From NCBI GenBank assembly GCA_964520985.1, contig CAZFPB010000032.1, positions 1 to 9,647 on the forward strand: a stretch of DNA of 9,647 nucleotides. Direction: 5' to 3'. The notes beneath the pieces are model-generated. The model saw only the letters and a program-made list of their open reading frames with translations. It searched no databases and was not told the DNA's origin. Below are positions 1-6,329 of this stretch, piece after piece. The stretch comes from CAYSGL01 sp964520985. GTDB lineage: Bacteria > Pseudomonadota > Alphaproteobacteria > Micavibrionales > Micavibrionaceae. The first letter of the stretch is position 1. Each line of letters opens with the position of its first letter. Both the position numbers and the translations under genes were made by a program.

Positions 1-2
1 CC

Positions 3-203
3 GTTGATCTTCAACCTGGCCCGTTTGGCGCAGTCCTGGCGCCCGCCGGAGAGCCTGACCCACTCCGGCTCGCCGAGTTCTTCGGGGTCGCCCCTCTCGA
101 CCTCGGAGAGTGGCACTACTGGCTTTTCGCAGCTGCCGGTCGCGCGATTGATCGAATCGCCCAACAGCGAGCCGCTGCCAACGGACCGAGTCTTGTCGGC
201 TGA
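3..203 (+). CDS. Probable tail assembly chaperone, C-terminal part (5' end outside window)
   Basis: This frame is open from the left edge to a TGA at 201-203 and lies just upstream of the tape measure gene, where contractile and long-tailed phages keep their tail assembly chaperone genes. The 66 visible residues include RLAEFFGVAPLDLGEWHYW and an Ala/Arg-rich helical end (AIDRIAQQRAAANG). A short Leu-rich helix plus a Trp-containing stretch resembles the downstream 'T-like' segment of such chaperones, which bind the tape measure protein during tail assembly. The overlapping frame 1 is also open to 243, but it would give a Ser/Pro-rich low-complexity peptide whose second codon position is more GC-rich than its first, which is unusual for real genes. 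I therefore prefer this frame. The start lies outside the window and the family match is by position and general character only. Confidence 0.5.
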   Translation, partial: VDLQPGPFGAVLAPAGEPDPLRLAEFFGVAPLDLGEWHYWLFAAAGRAIDRIAQQRAAANGPSLVG

Positions 204-253
204 TGAGGCGCGCGAGTTCGTCCGGCGCAACCCTGAAGACTGACTGACGCCCG

Positions 254-2452
254 ATGCGTCTTGAATACCAGATCGTCGGCGACGACTCGCAGTTGAAGCG
301 CTGCTTTCGGTCCATCGAGACCGAGGCGAAGGCTTCGCAGCGCCGTCAGACCGTATTTGAGCGAGAGGGAGCCAAGGCTCGCGTTGCCACGGAGCGTTCC
401 GCAGGCAAAGCGACGGTTGCAAATGCCCGGGTAGCGGAGCGCGCAAAAGCTGCCGCAGCTCGCGCTGAACAGCGCGAGGTTGAGCGTATCAACCGTTACT
501 GGGAGCAGCAGAAGGCACGGCACCATGCGGCTGACCTTCGCCGCATCGATCGCAAGAAGAACGCGGAGATCCAGGCAGCAAAGGCTGCGGCCCGGGAAGC
601 TGAACGCTCTGCGGCCAAGCAGGCCCGTGCCAATGACGCCCTGTCCAAGAAGGGCGCTCGGTGGCGGGATAGTGCCGCTGGCAAGATCACGGCCGGAGCA
701 GGTCGTGTCGCGAGCCGGCTCGCTGCTGGCGGAGCGGCCGCTGCAGCTCTCGGAACCGGCCTAGCTGTCAATGCCGTTTACAACCGCGTAGGCGTCGACC
801 AGTCGCTGCGGACGGTCGCCAACCAGGGTTTCAGCCCTAGCGACGGTCGCTCGCGTGAGCAGCTGTATGGCCAGGCGAAGGACATCACTGACCGACTGGC
901 GAACACCACAGGCGCGAGCCCCGAAGCCCTGACCGGTGCCATCGGCACCATCATGGCGAAGACGGGCAACTTCGACACGGCGATCGGGTCGCTCGAAGAA
1001 CTCAACAACCTGGCACTGGCCACCGGTTCCAGCATTGAAGACCTGGGCGCCACGTACGGCGGCGCGGTCAGTTCACTGAAGCGCGGCGGCGCCACGACCG
1101 AAGAGGCTATCAAGCAGGCCCTTGAACTCTCGCGTGTCTTTGCTGGCCAGGCGAAGTTCGGCGAGATCGAGACGTCAGACCTGGCGACCCAGGGCGGCAA
1201 ACTCATCGGCTCTGCAGCCATGTTCGCCGGCGACCGCACCAAGAACCTGGCCGATATGGGTGCGCTTGCCCAGATGGCAGCGCAGGGCGGAGCGACGTCT
1301 GCCGAGGATGCGGCTACGTCGGTCAAGAACTTTGGCTCTGACGCCATCGCCAAGGCAGACAAGCTCGGCGTCAACGTCTGGTCCGACTCCAGCAAGACCA
1401 AGATGCGCGGCGCGGACGAGATCATGGCCGACGCCATGAAGGCGAGCGGGGGCAATCTCGAGAAGCTGCTCACCGTGTTCGGCGCGCAGTCGCGGGCCCT
1501 ACTCGTCCCCAACCTGGACAAGTTCAACGAGGCCGGCGGCGGAGAAGCTGGGCGCAAAGCTGTGCTTCAGAACTTCGCCGACTTCCGCGGCCAGGTTTTA
1601 GGCCAGGACGAGGTGAACCAGTCTGCTGGGTTCGCGATTGAGTCTCCGGGCGCGAAGTTCGCTGCGGAGATGAACAAGCTGAACCAGAAGCTTGGTGACG
1701 AGCTTTTGCCGAAGTTGCCACCACTCATTGACCAGATGGGGCGCCTGACGCCGTACCTAACCGACCTCGCAACGGCTGCGGCCAACGCCGCTGATTGGCT
1801 CGCGGAAAACCCATTCACCGGAATGGGGATCATTGTTGGCGGGCTTATTACCAAAGAAATCGCGAGCGCCGCGATTGGCAGCCTGATCACCAAGGGCATC
1901 ACGTCTGCGCTTGCCGCGGCCGGCATCGGGACCGCTGCAGCTTCAGCGGCTGGCGGCGGGGCTGCTGCAGCTGGAACTGCCGGAGCGGCTGCGGCTGGCG
2001 GTGGCCTCCTCGCGGGCGGCAAGGCTTTCCTTGGCCGTGCGGGCGGCGCCATTGCTCGCGGTGGCGCTGCGGCTGCTGGGGCGCTGGGTACAGCTGGCAC
2101 CGCCGTTGGCGGGGCCCTGACGGCCGTTGGCGCCAAGGTCGCAGCAGGCGGCGCTTTGGCCACTGGAGCGCTTGGCGCCGCGGCCGTCGGCTCCACCGCC
2201 CTAGCCGGGTACCAGGGCTACAAGCTCAACAACGAAGTCTCGCAGGAAGGCCAGGGGGGCTTCCTCGCCAACTTGATGAAGGTCATCCAGGACGGCCAGC
2301 GCAACCAAGCCGAAGCAGACAAGATGCAGGCTGAGCGCGAAGCCAGGTTCAATGAGACCGCTCGCAGGTTGAACGAGGCAGCGGAGAAGCTGAAGAACAG
2401 CGCCCCGGCCACGGTCGCCGAGAACCGCTACACCCCAATGGGCCCCCGGTGA
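254..2452 (+). CDS. Phage tail tape measure protein
   Basis: This 732-residue protein sets tail length and is carried inside the tail tube; it corresponds in position to Mu gp42. Residues about 15-135 are highly charged and Ala/Arg/Glu/Lys-rich, predicted long helix or coiled coil. A short Ala/Gly hydrophobic stretch follows (about 155-177). Residues about 205-455 hold the tape-measure-type helical core, including ITDRLANTTGASPEALTGAI, LALATGSSIEDLGA and MGALAQMAAQGGATSAEDAA. Residues about 520-655 are almost pure Ala/Gly with hydrophobic patches, likely membrane-active. The C-terminus (about 670-715) is again charged and helical. At roughly 0.15 nm per residue the length would predict a tail near 110 nm (inference). 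The ATG at 254 follows an in-frame TGA at 245-247, so no earlier start exists; no clear Shine-Dalgarno site is seen. The stop overlaps the next start. Confidence 0.93.
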   Translation: MRLEYQIVGDDSQLKRCFRSIETEAKASQRRQTVFEREGAKARVATERSAGKATVANARVAERAKAAAARAEQREVERINRYWEQQKARHHAADLRRIDRKKNAEIQAAKAAAREAERSAAKQARANDALSKKGARWRDSAAGKITAGAGRVASRLAAGGAAAAALGTGLAVNAVYNRVGVDQSLRTVANQGFSPSDGRSREQLYGQAKDITDRLANTTGASPEALTGAIGTIMAKTGNFDTAIGSLEELNNLALATGSSIEDLGATYGGAVSSLKRGGATTEEAIKQALELSRVFAGQAKFGEIETSDLATQGGKLIGSAAMFAGDRTKNLADMGALAQMAAQGGATSAEDAATSVKNFGSDAIAKADKLGVNVWSDSSKTKMRGADEIMADAMKASGGNLEKLLTVFGAQSRALLVPNLDKFNEAGGGEAGRKAVLQNFADFRGQVLGQDEVNQSAGFAIESPGAKFAAEMNKLNQKLGDELLPKLPPLIDQMGRLTPYLTDLATAAANAADWLAENPFTGMGIIVGGLITKEIASAAIGSLITKGITSALAAAGIGTAAASAAGGGAAAAGTAGAAAAGGGLLAGGKAFLGRAGGAIARGGAAAAGALGTAGTAVGGALTAVGAKVAAGGALATGALGAAAVGSTALAGYQGYKLNNEVSQEGQGGFLANLMKVIQDGQRNQAEADKMQAEREARFNETARRLNEAAEKLKNSAPATVAENRYTPMGPR

Positions 2453-3408
2453 GTGCCACTTTCGACCGCCTCTCCGACGCGTCCTGGCGAGGGATCAAGT
2501 TCCCATTCACCGGCACGCGCGACTTCGGATTTGGCCAGGAACAGCAGGGCCACCGGTACATTTTCCGGGACCAGCAGCTCATCGAGTCGATCGGCCGCAA
2601 CAACCCGACGTTCCGCTACACGATCCCGTTTCGGGAGTACGTGCGGCGCGGCTGGTCAGGTCTGTTTGTCGAGGTTTACCCGCGCTTCCTTGAAGCTTGC
2701 CTTGATCGTTCTGCCGGCGAGCTCGTCGACCCGATCCATGGTCTGACGCGCGCCAAGTGCGTTTCGTTCGCCGAATCGCTCGAAGTCACCAAAGACGACG
2801 GCGTTGATGTACTCGCCGAGTTCGTCTACGCACCAGAGAACGAAGACGACAAGCCCAGCGACTTTGCGAACGTTGCCAAGACGCTCAACGGCGCGGCGCT
2901 GGCGGCAGTCAACTTCGGTGCAGCGCTCGGGGCCCCGTCGCGGTTCGAGTCTGAGCGCATCGCAGCACTGAGCGAGCAAGACCGCCAAGCAGAGCGCAAC
3001 TACAACGAGCCTGCCAAACGAGCGACAGTCAACATTCTGCAAGCGGCTCGGGCGGCGGCGGACAGTGCATCATCTGTTCGGGACCGCACCCAAGCGCAGC
3101 TACAGGACGCAACAATCCAGCTGCAAGAGACCCGTGCCGCCGTCGCGAATGCCAGTGACCCTCAGTTGGAAGTAGTCCGCCGTGACGCTTCCCGGCTCGA
3201 ACTTGCAGCGCGACAGTTGAGCCAAACAGTGGCCAGGTCGTCTCGTCCGTCCCGGCAGGTTCGCATCATGCAGGACACGGGCCGCATGGCTCTTGCTGTT
3301 CTGCACGGCGTTCAAGTCGACGAACTTCTGCATCACAACCCGCACCTGGCCAACGTGACGATCGTGCCGGCTGGCGCGGTCATCCGACTGCCCCGCCGCG
3401 ATGGCTGA
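2449..3408 (+). CDS. DNA circulation (Mu gpN-like) tail/baseplate protein with LysM-like C-terminus
   Basis: Residues about 5-128 match the N-terminal DNA circulation domain (DNA_circ_N, Mu gpN type): the opening ASWRGIKFPF, the IESIGRNNPTFRYTIPF segment, then LVDPIHGLTRAKCVSF and the closing LEVTKDDGVDVLAEFVY follow the family's order. Despite the old name, Mu gpN is a baseplate/tail component. Residues about 190-262 are Ala/Gln/Arg-rich helix. Residues about 270-315 look like a LysM or tail-protein-X domain: a degenerate start, LAVLHGVQVDELLHHNPHL, then the terminal GAVIRLP. At 319 residues it is shorter than Mu gpN (about 490, from memory). The GTG start overlaps the tape measure TGA as GTGA, so translation is probably coupled; no Shine-Dalgarno site is visible. 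The N-domain call is strong, the LysM call moderate. Confidence 0.87.
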   Translation: MSATFDRLSDASWRGIKFPFTGTRDFGFGQEQQGHRYIFRDQQLIESIGRNNPTFRYTIPFREYVRRGWSGLFVEVYPRFLEACLDRSAGELVDPIHGLTRAKCVSFAESLEVTKDDGVDVLAEFVYAPENEDDKPSDFANVAKTLNGAALAAVNFGAALGAPSRFESERIAALSEQDRQAERNYNEPAKRATVNILQAARAAADSASSVRDRTQAQLQDATIQLQETRAAVANASDPQLEVVRRDASRLELAARQLSQTVARSSRPSRQVRIMQDTGRMALAVLHGVQVDELLHHNPHLANVTIVPAGAVIRLPRRDG

Positions 3409-4657
3409 GACAGAGGAAGACAAGTCCAAGAAACTCACGGTCGTCTTCGAAGACGACGGGAGCACCTGGGACAGGGTTACCGAGTACCGGATCGATGAAT
3501 CGTTCCTGGTGCCGACTGACGCGTGGCAGTGCACGGTCTACTCGTCTGATGCTCGTGACTTGCGACGTCGATTCGCCCCGCTACGTCCAGTCAAGATCTA
3601 CCTCGGCGACCGCTTGCAGCTGATCGGGCGGATCGATGGCACCCGTGGCGTCGGCGGTGGCTCGACGGCGCTTCAGGTGCGTGGCTGTGACTACATGGCC
3701 AATCTGGTGCGCGGCCACGTTGACCCCAGTGTGCGCGTCGTGAATACGATGACGCTAGCTGACGCGGTGCTTGAAGGCCTTCGGGTCTTCGGAATCACGA
3801 CCATCGAGACCAACGTGGACAGCGTTCGGTCGGCCAAGATGGGACCGGCGCAGTTCGAAGAGCGTCCGTCTGGGCTGGCGAAGTATCGCGACTCGCTGAA
3901 CCCCGACACGCAGGCGATGGTTGACCTGCTGCCGAAGGACAAGGTTTCGGTCACCGCGACGATTGGCGACTTCACGCCCCAGGACAGTGAAGGCGCCTTT
4001 GCTTGGGCGGACCGGCTCTGCGCGCGGTCCAGGCTGACACTTCAGCCCGGGTCCTCTCGAGAGGCCGTGGCAATCGTGGCCCCGGACTTCGCGTCTGGCG
4101 TGAAGTACACGCTGACCAGCCCAGGCAACGTCGAAGTTGGCATCGCTGACCGCGACTACGCCAACCTGCCGACCGCGGTGATCACGAGCTCGCGCCGGGC
4201 TACGTCGACCATCGAGGCAAAGGGCCAATGGCGCGAAATGCGCATCACGGGCGACTCGGCGCCGTCCTCGCTCTGGAGCACGGACGAGGGCAAGCGAATC
4301 CTGACCGGCATTGTTGCGGCTCGCCTGCGCAAAGGTGACCGGGCTGCCCCGACGCTCCACTACCAGCCGCTCTACCACAAGGACGACGACGCTCGGACCT
4401 TGGAGCAGCTGGACGCCTCGACGCGCCGCATGCTCGCCGACCACATGCGTGACACGCTGGTCTACGAGGCGGACATGCCAAGTCACCGCGACCCGGCGTC
4501 TGGGCTCACCTACGCGGCAAACACGCTAGCCGGCGTCCACGACGAGATCGAAGACATCGATGAACCGCTCTGGCTTGTCTCGCGCACCATCACCGGCGGA
4601 TCCGGTGGTGAGCGCGCAAACCTGACCCTGATTCGCCCGGCGTCGTTCGCACTCTGA
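3401..4657 (+). CDS. Mu gpP-like baseplate hub protein (late control gene D family)
   Basis: This 418-residue protein sits in the position of Mu gp44 (gpP), the hub that links the tail tube to the central spike and is related to P2 gpD and T4 gp27. Visible family features are an N-terminal beta-rich part with VKIYLGDRLQLIGRIDG (about 64-80), LQVRGCDYMANLVRGHVDPS (about 91-110) followed by NTMTLADAVLEGLRVFGI, a middle part with GAFAWADRLCARSRLTL (about 198-214), and a C-terminal beta segment with MPSHRDPASGLTYAANTLAGV followed near its end by EPLWLVSRTITGG. These correspond to the two hub barrels and the typical closing 'wlI.rv' strand. The ATG lies 8 bases before the preceding stop, indicating coupling. 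The spike gene follows after 5 bases, as expected for hub and spike partners. Confidence 0.87.
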   Translation: MAETEEDKSKKLTVVFEDDGSTWDRVTEYRIDESFLVPTDAWQCTVYSSDARDLRRRFAPLRPVKIYLGDRLQLIGRIDGTRGVGGGSTALQVRGCDYMANLVRGHVDPSVRVVNTMTLADAVLEGLRVFGITTIETNVDSVRSAKMGPAQFEERPSGLAKYRDSLNPDTQAMVDLLPKDKVSVTATIGDFTPQDSEGAFAWADRLCARSRLTLQPGSSREAVAIVAPDFASGVKYTLTSPGNVEVGIADRDYANLPTAVITSSRRATSTIEAKGQWREMRITGDSAPSSLWSTDEGKRILTGIVAARLRKGDRAAPTLHYQPLYHKDDDARTLEQLDASTRRMLADHMRDTLVYEADMPSHRDPASGLTYAANTLAGVHDEIEDIDEPLWLVSRTITGGSGGERANLTLIRPASFAL

Positions 4658-4662
4658 GCGCT

Positions 4663-5316
4663 ATGTCCAAACTAGACATCGTAGACCTAGCAGCGTCCGG
4701 CCTCGACGAGCGCAGCAACGCCATCTGGGTGCAGTGCAAGGGCGCTCCGGTGTCTGACGAGGACGCCCCGGACTTCGGTCGCGCGCCATTCATGCAGGCG
4801 CTCGGGGTGGCCTCGCGCCCAGCTCCGGCAACCTCCAGTGGCAACGCTCAGGGCGTCATGGCCGTGGGTGTTTGTGGCTACGATGGTGTCTGCATCGGGG
4901 CGCACGACAACCGGTGCTCCAAGGTCTTCGGCGAGATCAAGCCTGGCGAGACGGCGCTACACGCGACCGGCGAGAACTTCGACGCCAGGGTCCTGTGTAA
5001 GGATCAGATGGTGGCCATCATCGTCGGCGACGACATGGTGTTTGTCGTCGACCGCAAGAAGAAGCAGATCGTCGCCAATGTCGAAGGCTGTGTGATGCAG
5101 CTAGGCGGCGGCAACGGTGTGATGCTGCTCGATGAGACCGGCGCCTGTGGGCTTCAAGCCAAGGGCGGCGTCCTGAACCTGATGGGAAGCCAGGTTATCA
5201 TCGGTGGCAGGAATGCAGTTTCGGCAGTAGCCATGGTCCCTGTGACAATTGGCCTGCCAGCAACCGGCCCATCTGTCCCAGTGCCAGCCGCTCCCGGTGT
5301 GTTTATCGGCGCGTAG
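4663..5316 (+). CDS. Mu gp45-like baseplate spike protein (gpV family)
   Basis: This 217-residue protein follows the hub gene and has the length and shape of the trimeric membrane-piercing spike of Mu (gp45, about 197 residues) and P2 (gpV). Residues about 60-90 form the end of an OB-fold-like region (MAVGVCGYDGVCIGAHDN). The signature GEIKPGETALHATGENF follows (about 90-106). The rest is short alternating beta strands with glycines (MVFVVDRKKKQIVANVEG, then NGVMLLDETGACGL, then GGVLNLMGSQVIIGG), typical of a triple-stranded beta-helix needle. The C-terminus is Pro/Val-rich (PSVPVPAAPGVFIGA). Two points are odd: seven cysteines (25, 71, 77, 85, 112, 143, 162), and no His-x-His pair near the tip, which in Mu and P2 spikes binds an iron ion. 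The 3' end overlaps the convergent membrane-protein gene by 14 bases. Confidence 0.82.
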   Translation: MSKLDIVDLAASGLDERSNAIWVQCKGAPVSDEDAPDFGRAPFMQALGVASRPAPATSSGNAQGVMAVGVCGYDGVCIGAHDNRCSKVFGEIKPGETALHATGENFDARVLCKDQMVAIIVGDDMVFVVDRKKKQIVANVEGCVMQLGGGNGVMLLDETGACGLQAKGGVLNLMGSQVIIGGRNAVSAVAMVPVTIGLPATGPSVPVPAAPGVFIGA

Positions 5317-5731
5317 CGCGGGCAATCATTGCCGCCTGGATTGCTGCACGTACTCGCTCCGACCAAGCAGGGTCCTTGGAATAAACAATCTGCTGTGTGG
5401 CGCCGTTGGCCCCAATGCACACCACGTGCTCCTTGGGGCTGAGCCAGCCGAATAGCAGATACGCTGCAAAGCCCAGGGCGATGTAGGTGAACCCGGCGAG
5501 CGAGTGTTTCGATGTGGCGTCAGCCGTGCAAGCTATGGCGCACATTGTTGGCGTGACGGCAGCGAAGGACACAAGCAGTCCGAGCGACTGAAGCGCTCGC
5601 CAGGCGTTGCGTGTTGATACAGAAACGCTGGTGATTCCAGCTACCGCAAAGATCGCACCGGTCCTGCGAATAGTCACCGCGTCTTCAGACACGGCGATCC
5701 ATTCGTCATCAAACAGCAGCTCCGCGGTCAT
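5303..5731 (-). CDS. Small two-helix membrane protein, DUF6232-like
   Basis: I chose the ATG at 5731 because it overlaps the upstream lipoprotein stop as ATGA; the frame is open 22 codons further upstream, but that extension is Arg/Ser-rich and would lie inside the lipoprotein gene. The 142-residue protein starts with a small beta part (LLFDDEWIAVSEDAVTIRR, then VAGITSVSVS), followed by two hydrophobic helices at about 47-68 and 78-97. It ends in a cytoplasmic-type tail (HVVCIGANGATQQIVYSKD, then WSERVRAAIQAAMIAR). This order (short strand pair, 'ITSV' motif, two membrane helices, strand pair, terminal helix) matches the DUF6232 family, a group of unknown function. It is transcribed against the tail operon together with the lipoprotein, so it is probably an accessory (moron) gene acting in the host inner membrane. 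Its role is not known. Confidence 0.72.
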   Translation of the reverse strand: MTAELLFDDEWIAVSEDAVTIRRTGAIFAVAGITSVSVSTRNAWRALQSLGLLVSFAAVTPTMCAIACTADATSKHSLAGFTYIALGFAAYLLFGWLSPKEHVVCIGANGATQQIVYSKDPAWSERVRAAIQAAMIARATRR

Positions 5732-6282
5732 TGAATGAGACTCGCGAGATCGGCTGGGACGAAGAACGTGACTTTCTCGTCGCGAGTCGAAACGCATCCG
5801 GCATGGATGGTGTCGCCGCGGAAGCTCAGCAGCGTTTGGTAGGACCCGGTCCCAGCTGGGTAGGCGCTCAGTTCAGTTGCGGTTGGGTCGATAGCAATGG
5901 CGCGCACGCGCGTCATGTCGGCCAGGGACGCTCCTGGGATGGTGAGTTCAGCGAACTTCGATGCCCCAACCTCGGCGTTGACATCGCACTCCCGCTCTAT
6001 CCGAACATCCGGCTCCACCGCCGGGCACTCGCACCCAGTCGCATCTCCGCCCGCGCCCTGGTCCCCGCCGGTCGCCTGGTCGCCGCCCGTCGCCGCATTC
6101 GCAACGGACCCGCTGCCCAGCTGTCCGCCGCTCGACCCGCCGTTGCCATTCATGCCGGTGACGCCGCCCGTGTCCGAGCCACTGACGCTTCCGCCGTCGC
6201 CGCTGCCTGACGAGCACGCCAACGTCAGCGCGTAGACCAGGCAACCGCCAACCAGGCTCCGAAATATCTCACTGCCTCGCAT
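5728..6282 (-). CDS. Putative secreted lipoprotein with Gly-rich linker
   Basis: The 184-residue product starts with a short basic end (R2, R8), a hydrophobic core and a probable lipid-attachment cysteine at 23 (LTLACSSGSGDGG). The -3 residue is Thr, so the lipobox is not ideal. Residues 24-82 are a Gly/Ser/Thr/Asp/Asn linker with six-residue near-repeats (ATGGDQ twice, then GAGGD). A compact C-terminal domain (about 83-184) has Cys at 84, 86, 99 and 163 and beta-type strands (FAELTIPGASL, MTRVRAIAID, TLLSFRGDTIHAGC, KVTFFVPADL). The layout is that of a surface lipoprotein exposed on a flexible stalk, common in Myxococcota. I do not recognise the domain. Its stop overlaps the start of the membrane-protein gene (ATGA), so the two are likely made together. 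Possible roles are host surface change or blocking of other phages, both inference. Confidence 0.75.
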   Translation of the reverse strand: MRGSEIFRSLVGGCLVYALTLACSSGSGDGGSVSGSDTGGVTGMNGNGGSSGGQLGSGSVANAATGGDQATGGDQGAGGDATGCECPAVEPDVRIERECDVNAEVGASKFAELTIPGASLADMTRVRAIAIDPTATELSAYPAGTGSYQTLLSFRGDTIHAGCVSTRDEKVTFFVPADLASLIQ

Positions 6283-6290
6283 AGCCGCTC

Positions 6291-6319
6291 ATCGTGTGGC
6301 GCGCCTGGGCAGTCGTCAA
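6291..6319 (-). promoter_or_regulatory. Candidate sigma70-type promoter for the minus-strand cassette
   Basis: Read on the minus strand, TTGACG (6319-6314) is followed after exactly 17 bases by CACGAT (6296-6291). The -35 element matches the consensus at 5 of 6 positions, the -10 at only 3 of 6. Transcription would begin near 6284, almost at the lipoprotein ATG (6282), giving a leaderless or nearly leaderless message. The lack of any good ribosome site before that ATG is compatible with this. The -35 element overlaps the ribosome site of the divergent repeat-protein gene. Weak evidence by itself. Confidence 0.3.
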
Positions 6320-6323
6320 GGAG
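6318..6323 (+). promoter_or_regulatory. Strong Shine-Dalgarno site that sets the start of the repeat protein
   Basis: AAGGAG lies 6 bases before the GTG at 6330. It is the best ribosome site in the window. It argues for GTG 6330 rather than the earlier in-frame GTG at 6294, which lies only 11 bases beyond the divergent lipoprotein start and would add the unrelated charged/Trp-rich residues before the Cys-Asn-Phe. Confidence 0.7.
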
Positions 6324-6329
6324 CACCGT

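Noticed and set aside
4..243. Frame-1 open frame (79 codons from TTG) as the main gene upstream of the tape measure
   Set aside because: Its product is Ser/Pro low complexity and its second codon position is richer in GC than its first; frame 3 over the same bases gives a more protein-like sequence. It is kept only as a possible frameshift extension.
778..1557. Long minus-strand open frame (259 codons) opposite the tape measure gene, and similar ones at 1567-2196, 3755-4486 and 7465-8283
   Set aside because: These are antisense shadows of strongly coding plus-strand genes in GC-rich DNA, with compositions (Ala/Pro/Ser/Arg runs) that mirror the sense codons and no recognisable domains.
1911..2196. 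Ala/Gly-rich stretch of the tape measure gene as a DNA repeat or CRISPR-like array
   Set aside because: There is no regular period or spacer structure; it reflects Ala/Gly codons of a hydrophobic tape measure segment.
5321..5333. Perfect inverted repeat ggcaa-tca-ttgcc just after the spike stop, as a terminator
   Set aside because: The stem is only 5 pairs and is not followed by a T-run on either strand; it also lies inside the coding region of the minus-strand membrane-protein gene.
5732..5797. Longer 164-residue form of the minus-strand membrane protein
   Set aside because: The extra 22 residues are Arg/Ser-rich and overlap the lipoprotein gene; the ATGA overlap at 5728-5731 gives a better start.
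5731..6235. Plus-strand frames opposite the lipoprotein gene (159 and 112 codons)
   Set aside because: They mirror the Gly-rich stalk as Pro/Ala/Arg-rich sequence and have no domain or ribosome site; the minus-strand frame has a signal peptide, lipobox-like Cys and coupled neighbour.
6294..6329. Earlier GTG (6294) start for the repeat protein
   Set aside because: It lacks a ribosome site and would add 12 unrelated residues, whereas GTG 6330 has AAGGAG at ideal spacing.
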